Source: Phallus indusiatus
Taxonomy: Eukaryota > Basidiomycota > Agaricomycetes > Phallales > Phallaceae
Length of the DNA stretch: 64,000 nucleotides
Direction of reading: 5' to 3'
Assembly: GCA_027605045.1 (NCBI GenBank)
Contig: JAQFWX010000008.1
Location: forward strand, 744,001-808,000
Shown piece by piece: positions 1 through 13,600 of this stretch. The position numbers and the translations under genes are program-made. Numbering within the stretch: position 1 is the stretch's first letter; the number at the start of each line of letters is the position of its first letter. Below the pieces are notes generated by a model, which saw nothing but the letters and a program-made list of their open reading frames with translations, made no database searches and had not been told where the DNA came from.

Positions 1-960
1 CTCAAGACCTTCTTGATTACCGTGCAGGTGCCAAAACACACCAATATCCACCGTGTCTTTAGGCAGGAATAGGAAATAGGTATGCCATGGCGAACACGGT
101 CCTAGTTGTCTTAAAAGAATGATGAGCATCTACTAGGATTTAATATAAACGACGATCAAACTATACACTTCTGTGATTAGGGCCAACGCGAGCTCAAGCG
201 CGGGTTCAGCGCGCGATAACCATGGCGCAAGTTCGCGTGCCTTGGAGCAATTGGACGTAGAGAAAACCATGGCTTTGGGTATACGAACGACTAAAAGAGA
301 ACAGCAACGTATATGGTTTCCACCTGATGTGACAAATGGAGGAATAAAGGGAAAAGAATACCAGATTCTCCAATCGCGATATTGACGTTTGGTTTTGTGT
401 GGATGCTGACGCCGTTGTCAGAAGATACAGTAATCTCGAGCCGTTCATCAATCTCGATGTGGTGGCTGGCGCACCAACGTTTAAAAGCAGGTATATCACG
501 GTACGCGTCCATCAAGAATTCGAGGGCGCTGAGATTAGAGCCAAACCTGCTAGAGGATATGGCTGCAACTGTTTGATTTGTATTGCATGTCACAGCGGGC
601 CAATCCCGTGATAATGACTAAGCCGATAGTTGTTGAGTCTGCAGCTTGGTAGTGACATCAAGCCATTCGCATGCCATGATGATAACGCCACTGGCATTGG
701 CACTGGTGACTGGCAATACACAACTAGGTTGGGTTAGTATCAGGAACTTGATTGAACTAAACACTTCTTCGATGTTCTACATTTTCGATATTGAATTGTA
801 AAAACCTCGTTATCGTAGCACTCGGTAACATGCGTGTACGTAGTTATGAATAACATTTCATATTCTACGATACAACAGCTTAAAACGTTTGAGATCCCAA
901 ACATTTATCGAACTCAAGGAAAATTCAAATTGCGGATCATACTTGATTGCGAACATTTTA
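1..960 (-). other. coding-like but unassigned segment
   Basis: I do not recognise a gene here. On the minus strand an open stretch (about 593-291) has protein-like composition, with the runs FLMDAYRDIPAFKRWC and ASHHIEIDERLEITV. Just upstream a branch-point-like TACTAAC (739-733) and an acceptor (AG at 725-724) precede a frame reading MACEWLDVTTKLQTQQLSA, which stops with TAG at 620-618; the open stretch continues in the same frame after that stop. A further coding-like frame (minus, about 80-1) runs off the window edge. This may be a real gene with unresolved introns, or a decayed one. Confidence 0.25.
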
Positions 961-1057
961 CTATTATCCACGGATCCCGTATCCGTGTACTGCTAACATA
1001 GCCGAAACCATGGTGAGGTAGCGATGAAACGTACTGCGCTGATAAAAGAACTTTGTC

Positions 1058-1854
1058 TCATTGTGTCTTTTTAATTGAGGCTTCTTGGGACTCTTGGGTC
1101 TTAGCCTGGGCTTCCAATCTCGCTTGAACCCGTCTGGCATATTCCTGTCCCCCCTTATCGAGAGAAAAGAAAAAGAATTATAAACAAGTTTTACCCATGA
1201 GCGTTGTCTTCTTACCTGAAGAAGCAGGACTCCAACCAAGCACAGGATGATAAGCGTGTTCCCTGCCGATAAAACCTTCAAAGCCTCAGCCTGATCTTTT
1301 TCTGTGTCTTCTGGGACAGGAACGACAATGGTCCGTAAACCAGTTATCGTGACAGAACTGTAGATAATGATGCCGAAGACATAAAGCACTGTGGTACAAT
1401 TGTGAGCTAAATTTAGCAAAACAAAAAAAAACAAAACAATTGGCTTTTTCTCTCTCTCACCCAAACTAGACCCGTCAAAAAAGATCGCGCTCTCATCCCA
1501 TGAATGCAACTTGGCTACTAAACCAAGAACACCCAATCCGATCATACTGTGAAGCAAAGCCTGTGTGGGCAACATTATATCTTAGTAGACCTTATACCAT
1601 TACATTCACGCGTACTTTCACCGCCAGCGGGGCATTATAGAATGTAGTGTAGAATTGGAAACCATCGGCCGTTATTTCCGGCGTGAGAGGTTGAAAGAGA
1701 ATCTTATGATCAACTGTGAAGCATATGAACAGGATCCCTACAAATGAATTGATACAATTCAAAGTCAAATGAAAGTATCACAGTTTACCAACAAAATTTG
1801 CACACCTAATACGAAGGAAACAGAAGAAAGTACGGCAGCTTGTCTAAACCCCAT
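1058..1854 (-). CDS. SHR3: Shr3-type amino acid permease chaperone
   Basis: Shr3 is an ER membrane chaperone that helps amino acid permeases fold before COPII packaging. Five exons (1854-1806, 1737-1616, 1560-1461, 1388-1216, 1153-1058) join in frame into 179 codons, close to other fungal Shr3 proteins. The N-terminus MGFRQAAVLSSVSFVLGILF is the family's opening hydrophobic segment. Later come the family blocks FDGSSLVLYVFGIIIY and LVGVLLLQGGQEYARR, each ending a membrane segment, then a short charged tail rich in Gln, Glu and Lys, as expected for the cytosolic end. The start is the only ATG giving the conserved opening. The gene lies downstream of the RhoGAP gene on the same strand, with about 310 bp between them in which I see nothing else. 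Confidence 0.88.
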
Positions 1855-2165
1855 GTATGAGGCGACACGTGAAGCTAAAAGCAGCGTTACAGACTGCCAC
1901 GTCACGCATTTCTGAGCTAGATGAAAATTTCGATTTTTTAAACCACTTTTAATTAATATTGCAATAGTAGTAAGATCCTAATCTACAAAAATATATGGGT
2001 ATGAAAAAAAACAACAATGTACCGATATAAGAAGGCGAATTGCGATCGCAATGGTATCACCGAAATATCAGATATATGGAGTAATCAAAATTTGAACACC
2101 GCGCGGGGGTATGTGCACTTTGAACAGGGGAAAAAAAGGGACGCTAAGCTATACATATATACTTG

Positions 2166-5100
2166 CTAGTGGAATCCCCTGGATGGGTGAGGAGGAAGGG
2201 GAGAAGAAGGGAGTCCGGGATAGTTTACATTGCTTTGCTTAACATTAACGCGAAGGTCACGCGAGGCTGATTCCTTGTGTTTCCGCGTTCGAGTGACTGG
2301 AACCTTCTCTGCAGCAGAATCTTTGTCTGTAGTTTCTTCCACTTCAGTTTCTCCCACCTCTTGCTGGCTTATCTCGAGGTTTGACCGCGAAAACTGGGCA
2401 GTGGCATCTGGATCCTGTGTCTCGCTGCCAAGATCAGAGAAACTATCGGGTATAGTAACTTCATCAGCGCTGTCTGATTCTTCTTCTTCTGGAGACATGA
2501 CGTTAGTTGATATAGAAATTTTTTGCACTCAGACTTACGTTGAAGGGCGCGGCCTCCTAGCCCGAGTATCTGATCTGCGGCACCATCAGCATAGCTACGA
2601 CTGTTACGGTTATTCTGCACCGAGGTTCGCTTTGATGTGTTTAAATGGGTATCACTATCACCAGAAGCTGCCATGCCAGCCTCAGCCTCTTCGGTATCTT
2701 CTCCTGTGTCTCCATCAACATTGAATACCCGATTGAATTCAGTAAGCAATAAGTTGAACACCGCTGCGGGTACAGCCAATGTTGGACAGAACACTATTCC
2801 GATATTGCGCGTCGTCATTTTGTTGATCGAAGAGTTCTGAACAATCAGGATGAGGTGGGCTATTAATGCTCTCAGTAAACTGTAGTTCGCCTCGGGTAGC
2901 TGTGAGACTAATTGTGCTAGTTCATCAATTCTTTCGTTCGGATCTGCCAAGTCTATAGCCAGATTAGCCTTTGGATTCATGTGAGGTGAAAACAAAACAC
3001 ATACCAATGACTGCAGTGAATCCAGGCTGCAACTCTCTAGTGAAAAGACCGCCAGGTATTTCACGAAGGTAACTCTTAAGAAGACCAGAAACAGCATTAA
3101 AGTCCCACTCCTCGCTTGATGCTAACAAGTCAACGTCGCCATCTGAATATCGGAGTACATCATCGTAAGATAAAAAAAAAGTTGAAAACGAGAAAAAAAG
3201 TCGTAATTACCGTGATTGAACTGATCCCTAAGATTTTTGATCACGGCTGAACTCCCACTCAGGCGATAAATGCCCTCCTCTTGATGGGCCTTCTTAGCCT
3301 CCAAGTATTGGATACACCGAAAAGCAACAGCGGGTAAACTAGCAATTTGGGCAACTTCCAGTGCTTCGGAAACTAGAACGCCAAACACAGCTCGGTTTAC
3401 ATAGAAATTGTTGTTGTGAGCATTCGTGTTGCTATGACCGCCACGCATGATCCCCGTCCAGAAATTCTTCGACTTGTGCTTGCGTTCTCGTTCGTTGCCA
3501 CTTTCGTGCCCATCCTTCGCTCCAAATTTATGACCAACGACTATAGGTGCTCCGTTCATAGGTGCCGAGATCTTTACCTTGCTGGTGTAAGGTTCAGTGG
3601 TGGGAACTTCCGCATAGACTACATTAGCGTTTTGATTCTGGTATGAAGGAAGGTACGCAGGGTGCACGGACACTCGAGCTTGTCGGTCACGCCGGTTGGG
3701 AGTTTTCTGAGGCTCTTGATAATGCTGCTGGATTCCTCCCAAATCGGGATAATACCCCAATTCTGATGTTGCGCGCTCGGCTAATATTCCTCCACCTGTT
3801 GGGCCTAGCTGCGAAGGCAATGAGCTCGATATAGGTACGTTATCAGACGCAATTGCTTGTTCGGGCCAATGCTGAGGTGGCTGATGTTCCAAAGGTGAGG
3901 TCGACGCGGAATCGGGACCGGGTGCCCCTTGAAGGTGTTTGGACTGATCATACGTCGTGGTGTTTGCATTGCCAGGGTATCGTCTCGCGGGAGAAACTAC
4001 AGTTGAGTCAGCCGAAGTAACTGAGCTGGTTGACGGTCGGGGTTGGGAGTTGATAAGAATATTAGTATTCGCAGAGGGTATAACAGCACCGGGAGGAGGG
4101 GATCCCTGCTCGTCATACGTTCCGGAAACATAGCGTATAAGAACGGACACCCAACTGTCTCGTTCCTGATCGCTCTCGGCACATAGGACATGTCGTTGTT
4201 GAGTAGCGGGAGGGCCTTTCTTTTGTTCAAGAATCAAAATAGCGTGCCTATATTCATTCTCGTCGTCCGAGTGGGCCTGACCGCCGCGACGCTGTTGTCG
4301 ACCAACCTGAGCACCGATAATATTGATGCTTCCCAAATGATTACCTCCACGCTATAATAAACCGAATGAATAAGCATGTATACAAAACTCATCAGGACGT
4401 ACGCTTTCAAAGTATTCGAGGCTGGGTCCTTGGAGGACAAAGTATCGTGTTTTCCATCTAATATACGAAGGTTTCCCTCAGTACTCAAAGAGAAAAACAA
4501 GACACATACCCTCCGAAATTCTTTCCCCGTTTCGTAAGGTATCCTTCTTTATAGCCCATTTGTGTTACTGGAGCATTGGCCTCATTGATCAAATCTGTAC
4601 TAAAGAAGTCGCAGATTTCGTCAGTTTCTCTTGTACAAGCTTGGACAACATTTTGTAGATAAAATTCCAGCGCCGTCTGTAAAAATATGAAACTAAGTAT
4701 AAAAGAACAAAGGGGTTTGCTTGTCTACTCACCTTACGCTGATCTACTTTGGCGGGCGCATTGTCCCTGAACAATTTACTATCAGGGAGATGGGGTAATT
4801 TCTTTGAATCACCCCGGCTTAGATTCGAACGAATCCTTGTGTCCAAAGCCAAAACGTCGCTGTATAGCTTCTCGACTTTCCACGAACTTTCCGTGTTTGA
4901 AAGAAACACTTCAATGGAGAAAGACAATACTTCCTTCCCGCGATCATTTGGACGAATGTGAGAGCCGACGACAGAGATTTTGCATAGTCGCAAATCTTCT
5001 TTCACCAGATACATCTTCTTCGCTTGCCGCGCAACACCGAGATCTTGATTAACGCGCTCGAATGCTGTTCCGTCGGGAGGCCCATGACGTTGCGGCGTAG

Positions 5101-6736
5101 CATGAAGGCGATCGTTGTCAGCTAGGATACGCTCATGATATTTAGCCATCGCGTTATCCTGGTACTGAGCCTGCGTTCGATGTTGATTATGGCGAGCTTG
5201 AGCTTGTGATTGTGCTTCGGCAACTGCTAATCGCTGAGCTTTAACCGTCTCGCGGGTCATATTGACAGTGGTAGCATCCGAGATGTTACTTGGTCTTGGC
5301 ATATCTGGGTTCGTATCCTGCGCTGCGGTTGACTTTGATGCAAGTGGTGTGCTGTGAATGGGATTGATGGTGTTGGTGGTAAGACTGGCGTTTACCTCAC
5401 GTGACACTTGGGCAGGGGCAGAACGGGGTGTTTGTTTTATAGGCTGTGAGGCTCTATCTCGATCTTGTGAGCGTGGTGTGACTAAAGGATTAGGACCGTA
5501 GGAAGGTGAAGTGAGTGGTGGTGGCGTTAAAGCCCCCTGTCTTTCGGAGACAGTCCTACTAGGAGGTAGACTGCTTTTGCGTTCTTCTGAGGACGTACGC
5601 TTACCGCTCTTAAGGTCCACTCGGGGAAGAGAGGCTCGGACAGTTTGTTCCGATCCTGATGTCGATAAGTCATCAGTATGGGGTATCGAGAGAGCAGGGG
5701 CAGTTGAGATGTCCTCATGTATTGATAAGGGCTCCTCAGTTGCAACGGCCGAAACGACTTGCTGCAAGCTTGGTGATTCAACCGAGTTCTCCTGTAAGGT
5801 GGCGATATAACGCCGGGCCTCGTCTGGTAAGGTAATGCGACTTTCTCTGGCAGGGGTACGGTCGCGGGGTACTATCAAATTAGACGATGTTGGGGTATCA
5901 GGGCTTGCTGTAGACACAGACAAATTCGATGCTCCTGTTATTGGAGGGTTAAGGGAAGGATCGGATTGCTTTTGGGAATGAGATTGATCTTGTCGTCTGA
6001 CAGACGAAGATGCCTCGGATGGTACATTAAGAGTAGTCGCAGTCGGGTTTGGGGATTGGGGGCGAGGTAACGAAAGCGTGAACCTGGTAGATGGTGGCTT
6101 ATCTGTATCAGCATTCCGTGTATGCCCGTCGGTATAAGATCTCATAGGCTCATGAGAACGTGAACGTGAATTAGAGAGAGTACCAGACTGGGTTGATGAG
6201 TGACTGCTTTCACCTACATCGAAGGAAATTTGTCAGAGAGTCACCGATAACAGTAAATAGAATGGTTTACCGATCTCAGGACGGTACTGGGAGCCTGGAG
6301 TATGCCGCCCGTTTGTAATTTCAGGAACGGGGGAGGATGATTCTGATCTCGACAATGCGGAGGCTGAGCTTGATGTTGCATGTGTTTTTGTTTTGCGATC
6401 GTCACGTTCGGAATCAAGCCTAGCAAGAGCTTTGTCGCGCTCTGCTCGAACCCGCTCGAGTTCTTTGGAGACGGTAGAATGGACTTGTCTCTGTTTCTCG
6501 ACGAGTTTCCATAGCTGAATATTCTGAGCAGAAAGGACATTTCGGTCGTTAATCACCATCTCCAGCGCACTTTTGGTGTCGCCATTCACACTCTGGAGAA
6601 CGCTTTCGATGGTGAGCTGAGCACTGGGACGGGAAGGGCTGGAGACGTTGCGAGTGCGAGAGGCTGATTGAACGCTACGTGAAACGTCTTCTCCATTGAC
6701 TACCTTACGTTCTGGAGTGGAGAACGTCGTAGTCAT
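2166..6736 (-). CDS. PX-PH-RhoGAP protein, Bem3-like
   Basis: Predicted GTPase-activating protein for Rho/Cdc42 GTPases, acting at the cortex in polarity. The first exon (6736-6271) encodes a coiled-coil-rich start (KLVEKQRQVHSTVSKELERV). The long second exon (6213-4733) is Ser/Pro-rich and disordered, then enters a PX-like domain (LRLCKISVVGSHIRP to LPHLPDSKLFRD). Later exons give a PH domain (GYKEGYLTKRGKNFGG; RHVLCAESDQERDSWV) and a RhoGAP domain with the arginine-finger segment EEGIYRLSGSSAVIKNLRDQ and the later helix NKMTTRNIGIVFCPTLAVP. The C-terminus is acidic and disordered. This order of domains is that of yeast Bem3. The ATG at 6736 opens a clean Thr/Ser-rich N-terminus. Small middle introns were not each placed exactly. 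Confidence 0.85.
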
Positions 6737-7319
6737 CGTTGAAGCTTGAAGAGCAAGTAAAAGAGGTTTTTACATAAGGAGCAACCCCCGTGCGGAGTTT
6801 CAAATGGGTATGTATGTAACCCACACTGGTTGCTTTCTCCTCGGTGAGGTGACATGGTGCACACGCTGACTCCTAAGTACATCTATATACTCAGGAAAAA
6901 GCTGTTAGTTTTTTAATGTTATTATATTCCGGCGTATTGTTAGTGGTAACAACAATACATTTTTGACATACAAAACAGCCCTGCACTCTTGAGTATGCAA
7001 GGGAGTGCATTGGGATTGTTTTATTGTTTATCAATTTGCATTCAAATCGATGATTCTGCTATGCAGATTCGGCTTTAGGTTCTGGGCACTTGTTCAAAAC
7101 CGGCCATGAATTCACAGATAAGCCAATTAAGATCATCGCGTTTATGTATACAGCCTCAAGCTGGTCCATCAGTGCTTATTACGTAATTAATGATGATTAT
7201 TTTGTGTCCACGTGACATTTGTTCGGAGCGCGCGGTCCAGTCCAGTTCACGCGTTATTGCGTTACCGCGTTACCGTGTTACGCCCTCGAAAGTTCCCACT
7301 CGCCTCCTGCTCGCCGACC
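6737..7319. promoter_or_regulatory. divergent promoter region
   Basis: This 583-bp gap separates the divergently read RhoGAP and BRCT genes and holds no convincing ORF. It contains a CACGTG E-box (7209-7214) and an ACGCGT (7249-7254) 66 bp before the BRCT start. ACGCGT is the MBF/MCB core that drives G1/S genes in ascomycete yeasts; use here is inference. Confidence 0.4.
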
Positions 7320-10117
7320 ATGCCTCCTCTTCCCAAACACCCAGCTCAACGCTCGAGCATGCGCACTCGCTCACAACAACAACAGCCAATTGTGCCTGCG
7401 GATCTCACTGCCTCCCCCTTCAAAGCGATCCGGCGCCAGAATCAAATTGCCACAGTCGTTCCAAATGCTCAATCATCGGCTCAGACAGAACAGAAGTACG
7501 GGCAAGAATCAGAACTGCTCGCGAATGGAAAACGGTCACCCCCGGTAAACTCTCCCTCTTCTCCTCATCTACACGACTGGAAACGCCAAAGAGTTTCTCC
7601 TGAGGACGATGACGAGAAAGCCGGATCCACAGCGTTCTCGCAACCAAACTCCGTCGACGCCCCTAGCACATCCACACCTCTTCCAGCTCCTTTTCCGAGG
7701 GACCCCATTCACCTGAATTTGGCAAGGCTATCACAAAGTCCTCCAAAACCTGTTGCTTCTCCAGCGCGAATGTTCAAGATTACCACTCAGACAGGAGGTA
7801 CTGTTCAAGTTCCAGTAACGCCTGCTAAACGACCTACCCTCAATCCTGAAAACACAATTGAATCGGTACGCTATTCATAATCAATTCTTGCCCCTTGCGC
7901 TAAAATATTTTCGTCAGAATAAACCTCACCTTGTCCCTACCGAGACCCCGTCACATATCACATCAGCTCGCGCATTAGACATCCTCAACGATAGTGCACA
8001 ACCACAGCCGTCTCCCTGTTTGAAACTAGCCGCCGATCCTAGTGCTAATTCCAGCAAACACGACGCGGCTCCTCCAGCTATATCATTAGCACCCGAAATT
8101 TCGACTCCTACCTCACCTAGAAAGCCGGAGCATGTTTTAACGTTGAAAACTCCTGTAAGGCCTCGAGAAACGCTCATACCAGGGCCATCGCGACTTCCGA
8201 AACCTTCTTGCTTGAGGATCTCTTCTCTTCCTGATAGTATTGCCAAGACACCAACCAGAGTACCAAACCCTATGGCAGCAACTATTTCCAGCTTGGCTAA
8301 AGCAAAGCCTCGCATCTCGCCGATGAGGCTAAGATCGCGTCCTCAACTGAAGGCGAAATTAGGGATAAAGGATAGAACACCGGCAGGCAAATTAGCCTTA
8401 AAACGCACCATGCGTCGCACGTCTCTCAATAAAGGGAAAACGAAAGGAGCCCCTCCACCTTCCGTTAACCCACCAGGACCATTTGCTAATGCCGCCGATA
8501 AATCCGTTAATGGGTCAAAGCAGCCAACCATAAAGGCATTTTTCCAACAACGTCCCACTAGCTCGAGACAGGCTCTACCAGCTATGGGTTCGCCCAGTAA
8601 ACCTGCCCCTTTAGTTGCGCTTTCTACTGCTCTAAAGAGATTGGAAGTCAGTGCTCCTCTTCCGCCCAGCCGTCCTGCTGCAAGTAGCGGTTCGACAGAA
8701 TCGACAGATGTACAAATTATTCACCCTGCGCCAGAAACGACGCATGAGCACGAGCCAGATGCCCCAAGCAGCAGTCTTGTCGCCAGCGGAAGTCCCAAGA
8801 TGACCCCAAAGGCTCACTTGCCTATGCGGTTGCCCAGTAATCCTGATATTAATGGAAGGACAGTTGGTACATCCCCTACAAATAAGAAGGACTCGTTCGC
8901 CGTTACAAACCCATTCATTGAATCGTCAGAGGAGACCCGCGCCGCGCTTCCTGATGATAAATCTACCACAAAACCTTCTGATATCGTCGATGTAGATTCA
9001 TTGGTCGACAACGAGGAACAAAAAGAGAACAAGCCCCCGCTTGAATTTTTAGTGCCTCTGGCATGCGAACCTAGCACGAAACCCCCAGCTCTGGTACAAA
9101 TTTCCCCGAGTCGACGAGCTTCACAAGCTTCACTCGCATTAACGCAATCTCTTTCTGCTCCTACTAAACATCAGATTTTCCCACAAATTCGTTCTGTGTC
9201 TGCGTCTCATCTTCAGCTCAATGCGCGTTCTCCTGTGAAGACTCGGGGGAAGACCAAACCACAACCTCCCGCAGCCGAATCATCTAATCAGACCACTGGG
9301 AAACGCTTGAACGCTCGAATGCCTGGTTCATTGGATGTTTTGAAGGACTGCGTCATCTTTGTGGATGTTAAAACTGAAGAAGGCGAGGACGCTGCACCAC
9401 TGTTCGTTGATATGCTACGAGGATTAGGAGCGAGAGTAAGTGGACAATGCATATATCAATCATCTTCTGTCCTGACAAGCATGCTAGATACTGTCGAAAC
9501 CTGGGAAGAGTTGTACTCACCTAGTTTTCAAGGCCGGAATGCCATCCACGGTTGTCAAATACAAGTGAGTACTGTTATGAAGAGAGCATCTGTACGCCCG
9601 ATTCTGACCACACCTCGTTAAAGGCTATTGCCTCAGCCAAAACCTTTGGTTGTAAGCATTGGATGGGTAGTAGAATGCGTCGAAAAGAGATCGCATGTTG
9701 AGGAAACGAGATTCCTGGTGAATCTGGACGATTTTGATATTACGGGAGGTTCTTTGGTATGTCGAAATTTGCCTGTTTCTTTGTGTATTGCATGTGTTGA
9801 GCTGAACGTTTCATTATCGTAGCGTCGTCGATCTTTAACTATGCAACCCAAACAAATACGAGCACTAATTTTAGGTCAGCTGGATCCTGGTGATTCAGGT
9901 GACAGTGGTACGAATGCAGATGCATCATTCACATCTGAAGGTTCTTCGGCGACCGGTACGCTTCTTGTTTCATCCGTTACCCATTAAGCAACTTCTGATT
10001 GATCGTTCTTTCCGAATAGCTAATTTGAGTCCTCCTCAGCGAACCTCGGCGATGGACAATCTTCCTCCCCTAGAAAGAGCAAGACAGAGAAGTCAGCGTT
10101 TCTTTAAAAAGAAATGA
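7320..10117 (+). CDS. C-terminal BRCT-domain protein
   Basis: Six exons (7320-7865, 7918-9435, 9488-9564, 9624-9756, 9823-9955, 10020-10117) give a long basic, Pro/Ser-rich disordered protein with one BRCT domain near the C-terminus. The domain only appears after splicing: CVIFVDVKTEEGEDA, then LGARILSKPGKSCTHLVF, then KAGMPSTVVKYKLLPQPKPL, then SIGWVVECVEKRSHVEE. The Gly-Ala-Arg turn and the C-terminal Trp are the hallmarks of BRCT folds, which bind phosphopeptides in DNA-damage and replication proteins. The fold resembles the first BRCT of microcephalin-type proteins, but I cannot name an orthologue. A KQPTIKAFFQQR run in the middle resembles a PCNA-interaction (PIP) box. The start follows GCCGACC and gives MPPLPKHPAQRSS; an upstream in-frame ATG at 7212 is less likely. 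Confidence 0.75.
8518..8553 (+). other. PIP-box-like motif in the BRCT protein
   Basis: The protein reads KQPTIKAFFQQRP here, matching the PCNA-interacting consensus Q-x-x-(I/L/M)-x-x-F-F. It sits in disordered sequence, where such motifs usually occur, and would suit a replication or repair role. This is a motif match only. Confidence 0.5.
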
Positions 10118-10657
10118 CGACATGCCACATTTTTATTTCTTTTGTTGTTCCGTACTTCACGACCTCCCTTTGTTATGTTATCTTTTCCTCTCTCTCGTTA
10201 TATCGCTGTGGATTTTCACTATATATCTTTTGCTGGTCGGTTTCATCGGTCGGTTATATTATCTTTCTTCTTATTAAAATGTTTACCTAGCACCTTTTGC
10301 TTTGTTATTCCAATTTTCTCTTTTACATAGCTACATCGTTATGAAAGTATAACAGTTGGACGTGTAAGAAATATATCAAATACAGCAGTTTTGTGATACG
10401 AGTGAATCACTGCCTACTACGAAGTGGCTTCATTTTTACAATGGATCACTTTTTTGGTGTCAACACGCAGGACCAGTGGTATCACGGCATTCGCCGGTGA
10501 GATCTGAATTCCAAGTCATGTATGTATTACTTATTGATTTGAGAACTACCTAAATACATATACAAGAATACAAGAAACCAAACAAAGCACGTCGATTAAA
10601 CTGTAGCATGCGAACAACACCCAAAAATAAAATTCAATCATGCATTTTCCGTTCTTT
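10118..10657. other. convergent 3' intergenic region
   Basis: Gap between the 3' ends of the BRCT gene and the Zn2Cys6 gene. T-rich directly after the BRCT stop. I see no gene or clear motif. Confidence 0.5.
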
Positions 10658-13600
10658 TCAAAATGATACCGTATCCATAGTCGTTTGCCACGTCTCCGAA
10701 ACCAAACACAGCCTTTTCAAAATATCCTGTTCTTCCTCGGATGACATAGGAACATTATCGCCGTTCATGGGCGAATACTGCGCGCCGAATACGTCGTTGA
10801 AATATTGAGGTAATTGAGATGGCGACGGGAACTCCAAAGGCGATTGGTAGCCGGACAATTCTCCGGACGCGTTGACATACCCCGGCAAGGGAGGCGTGCC
10901 GCTCGCGTCGAATGGACTCATCATCCCCGTTTCTTGTGTGTCCGAGGACGGTGGTGGGTAAGGTGGTGGGTAAGGTGGTGACATCGGGTAATCGCTAATT
11001 ATTGTTGGAGAACAAGTCTGGGAGATGGAGTCAAGTAGAGTATGTGGGAGTTGAGAAATGAATTGGTTGTCCATAGTGGAGGGTATCGTCGCTGGATTGG
11101 GTGCAACGGGGAAATTGACAGGCGCGGTAACGGAGATGGGAATCGGAGCATTCTGAGACTGAGAACGTTCACTAGGCATAGAACAGGGTTGTACCGTGGT
11201 ACCAGTATTGTTATCATTGAGACCGCTCTTGTGCCCTTTAGGAGATATAACACGGCTCACACCGCCACCTAATACATTAATCTCATCCTGAACCTCAACG
11301 CCACTCGGAGCTGGGTTGATAGTGTCTCTCCGAGCATGGTGTTGAGCAAAAGCCACATAAGCTTTCTGTTTCAAGCTCTCCAATTTCGCCTAGAAAAATA
11401 ATCAATTACAAACATTCAGAAGGAAATCGATGAGATTTATACCTTTATCCTTCGACGACAAACATAATCGGGTGCCTTTTCCCATAACATCGCAGCCTTC
11501 TCTAATTCAAGGAAGGCGGATGCGGCCAATGAGCAACCAGGGCTACGCGCAACAATAGACCCCAGAATCTTTAGTAAAAATGATAAGATGAGCGGACACC
11601 AAAAGAGCGCATTGAACATACCACAGTAGCAATAAAAGCATTTGGCCTGCGAGACCATCATGAGGATATAGAAAATTCACCAAATTTCTTTTGATACTTA
11701 CCAAAGGAACCAAACTCTATACGACAAATCTAATTGTTTCAGAGAACTCAATTTGTCAATGAACTTCATCGCACTGCGATAGCAAGCTAATACGGAAGGA
11801 CCAAACGGGCTTCTAAGCGGATCTTCCGGATGATCGCGTAAAGCCAATGCGAAACATCGACGGTGCAAGAAAAGTGAGGCTATTAATATGATAAAACGTA
11901 AAACAGTGTGTCTGAGAGCGGTGAGACTGGCTCCACTTACTAACTTCCCTGACGATTCCCATGAACGAACGCTGAATTTTCCGCCCGAAACCAATGTCTT
12001 CACTTTGTTCGTCGGCAATAGAGTCAGGAAGCTCCATCTCGGGATAATCACGGATTTTTTTGTCGAGACGTAAGATACTGGCATATGTGACTGGTTTTAT
12101 ACCCAAGACTGTCTGGAGAACTTCAGAACTGCAGTCACGCATGAACTTTGCTGCCCAATGCCTCCCTGATAATTTTTTTAGAATTAAATATGCATGAGTT
12201 AATTAAAAATCGACATACTCGCTTCTCGTGTATCCGTAGGTTTTTCCAAACTCGGGAATAACCACTGGAAGTTTGCAAAAGTCTGTGTAGGAGGCCGTCC
12301 TGATAAATCAAGTTCAGCCGTAAAATACGTTTCGTAGTACACGGAAAATATATTACCCAACATTAAGCCCTAAAATTGAGTACAGATAAGTAAAATGCGC
12401 CAAAACGAAAAGGTGAGTCACGTACTTGCCACATTTCGGCAGATAGGACAGCGATTAAAGTATGTTGTCTATTTCTAATGTCTTCTTGGGCTGCGTTTGA
12501 ATTGTGAGAATAATAGTAAATATAGTACTCGTTGAAGGATAACTCACGGAATTTAAATTTAGCAGGATTATGCTCTGAATACGCATATATTAGGCATTAA
12601 TCAACGGATTTCATCAAAATCAGACGTACGAAGGCCTAGCTAAATAAAATTTGAGTCTCTCACACAAATTAGATATGAAATGAACATACTGTCAGAGCCA
12701 ACTTTACGTTCACACCCGATAAAATCCACAATTGCTCTATTTCAACAGTTCCACGAGCCATAGCTCCAAAAACCAACATAAGATGCTTGCAAATAATAAT
12801 TAGTAAAAGATGAAATGTAATGAGTTTAATACGTACCATCGCTTGCAGAGCAGTCAGGGTAGGTGATTCTATCACGGCGTCCAGGCAAAGAGAGGCTCTT
12901 GCCAGTAGATAAAAGCGCACCCCAGTGTTAGGTTTGAGAGGTTTTGTGAAGTCCACCAGCTCTGCGATGGCAAATACCTGTGACGAAATTAATACCTCAA
13001 AAGGGATTATGTATACAAACTTACCATAAATAGCAGTCCTAGCGCATGTCCGAGAGGTCTATTAACTAATTCTGTACGACGATACAGAGGAGAAAAAATA
13101 TTTTGAATAAACTCTGTGCGGGTAAAAGGGGTGAAACTAAAAGGAGAGACATGAACGTTCTGTCATGCTATAACTGGCTTTAAAACGTACTGCCATGCGT
13201 AATGCTCCCAATAAGTTTCAAAATAAGTCCAGGCTTCGGGATATGTAGGCAAACAATTATCACGAATCCAGAGACCTAATTGGGAAGTATCCATGCCGGT
13301 AATTAAAGAAGGATTACTTTGACGAAGGGGGAACATGTATGCTAATTGAGAGACTTCGGTTGGTAACTTTGTGAGTTCAGCGAGCACATCTTTAGCATCT
13401 CTTTCGGCAAGAAGCTCTGTCTCGTGATCCTGGTCTTCCTGAGGGATATGAGATTAATGGACTTGGGTGACAAATGTCATCAGGAAATATTTGAATACCT
13501 TCCAAAGAAACTTTAAAAACAGTGATTAAATGAGAAGTAATTTTGACAAAAAAATTGATCGTACCGCGGCAAATGTGGCTGTGGGACCGAAATAACGACT

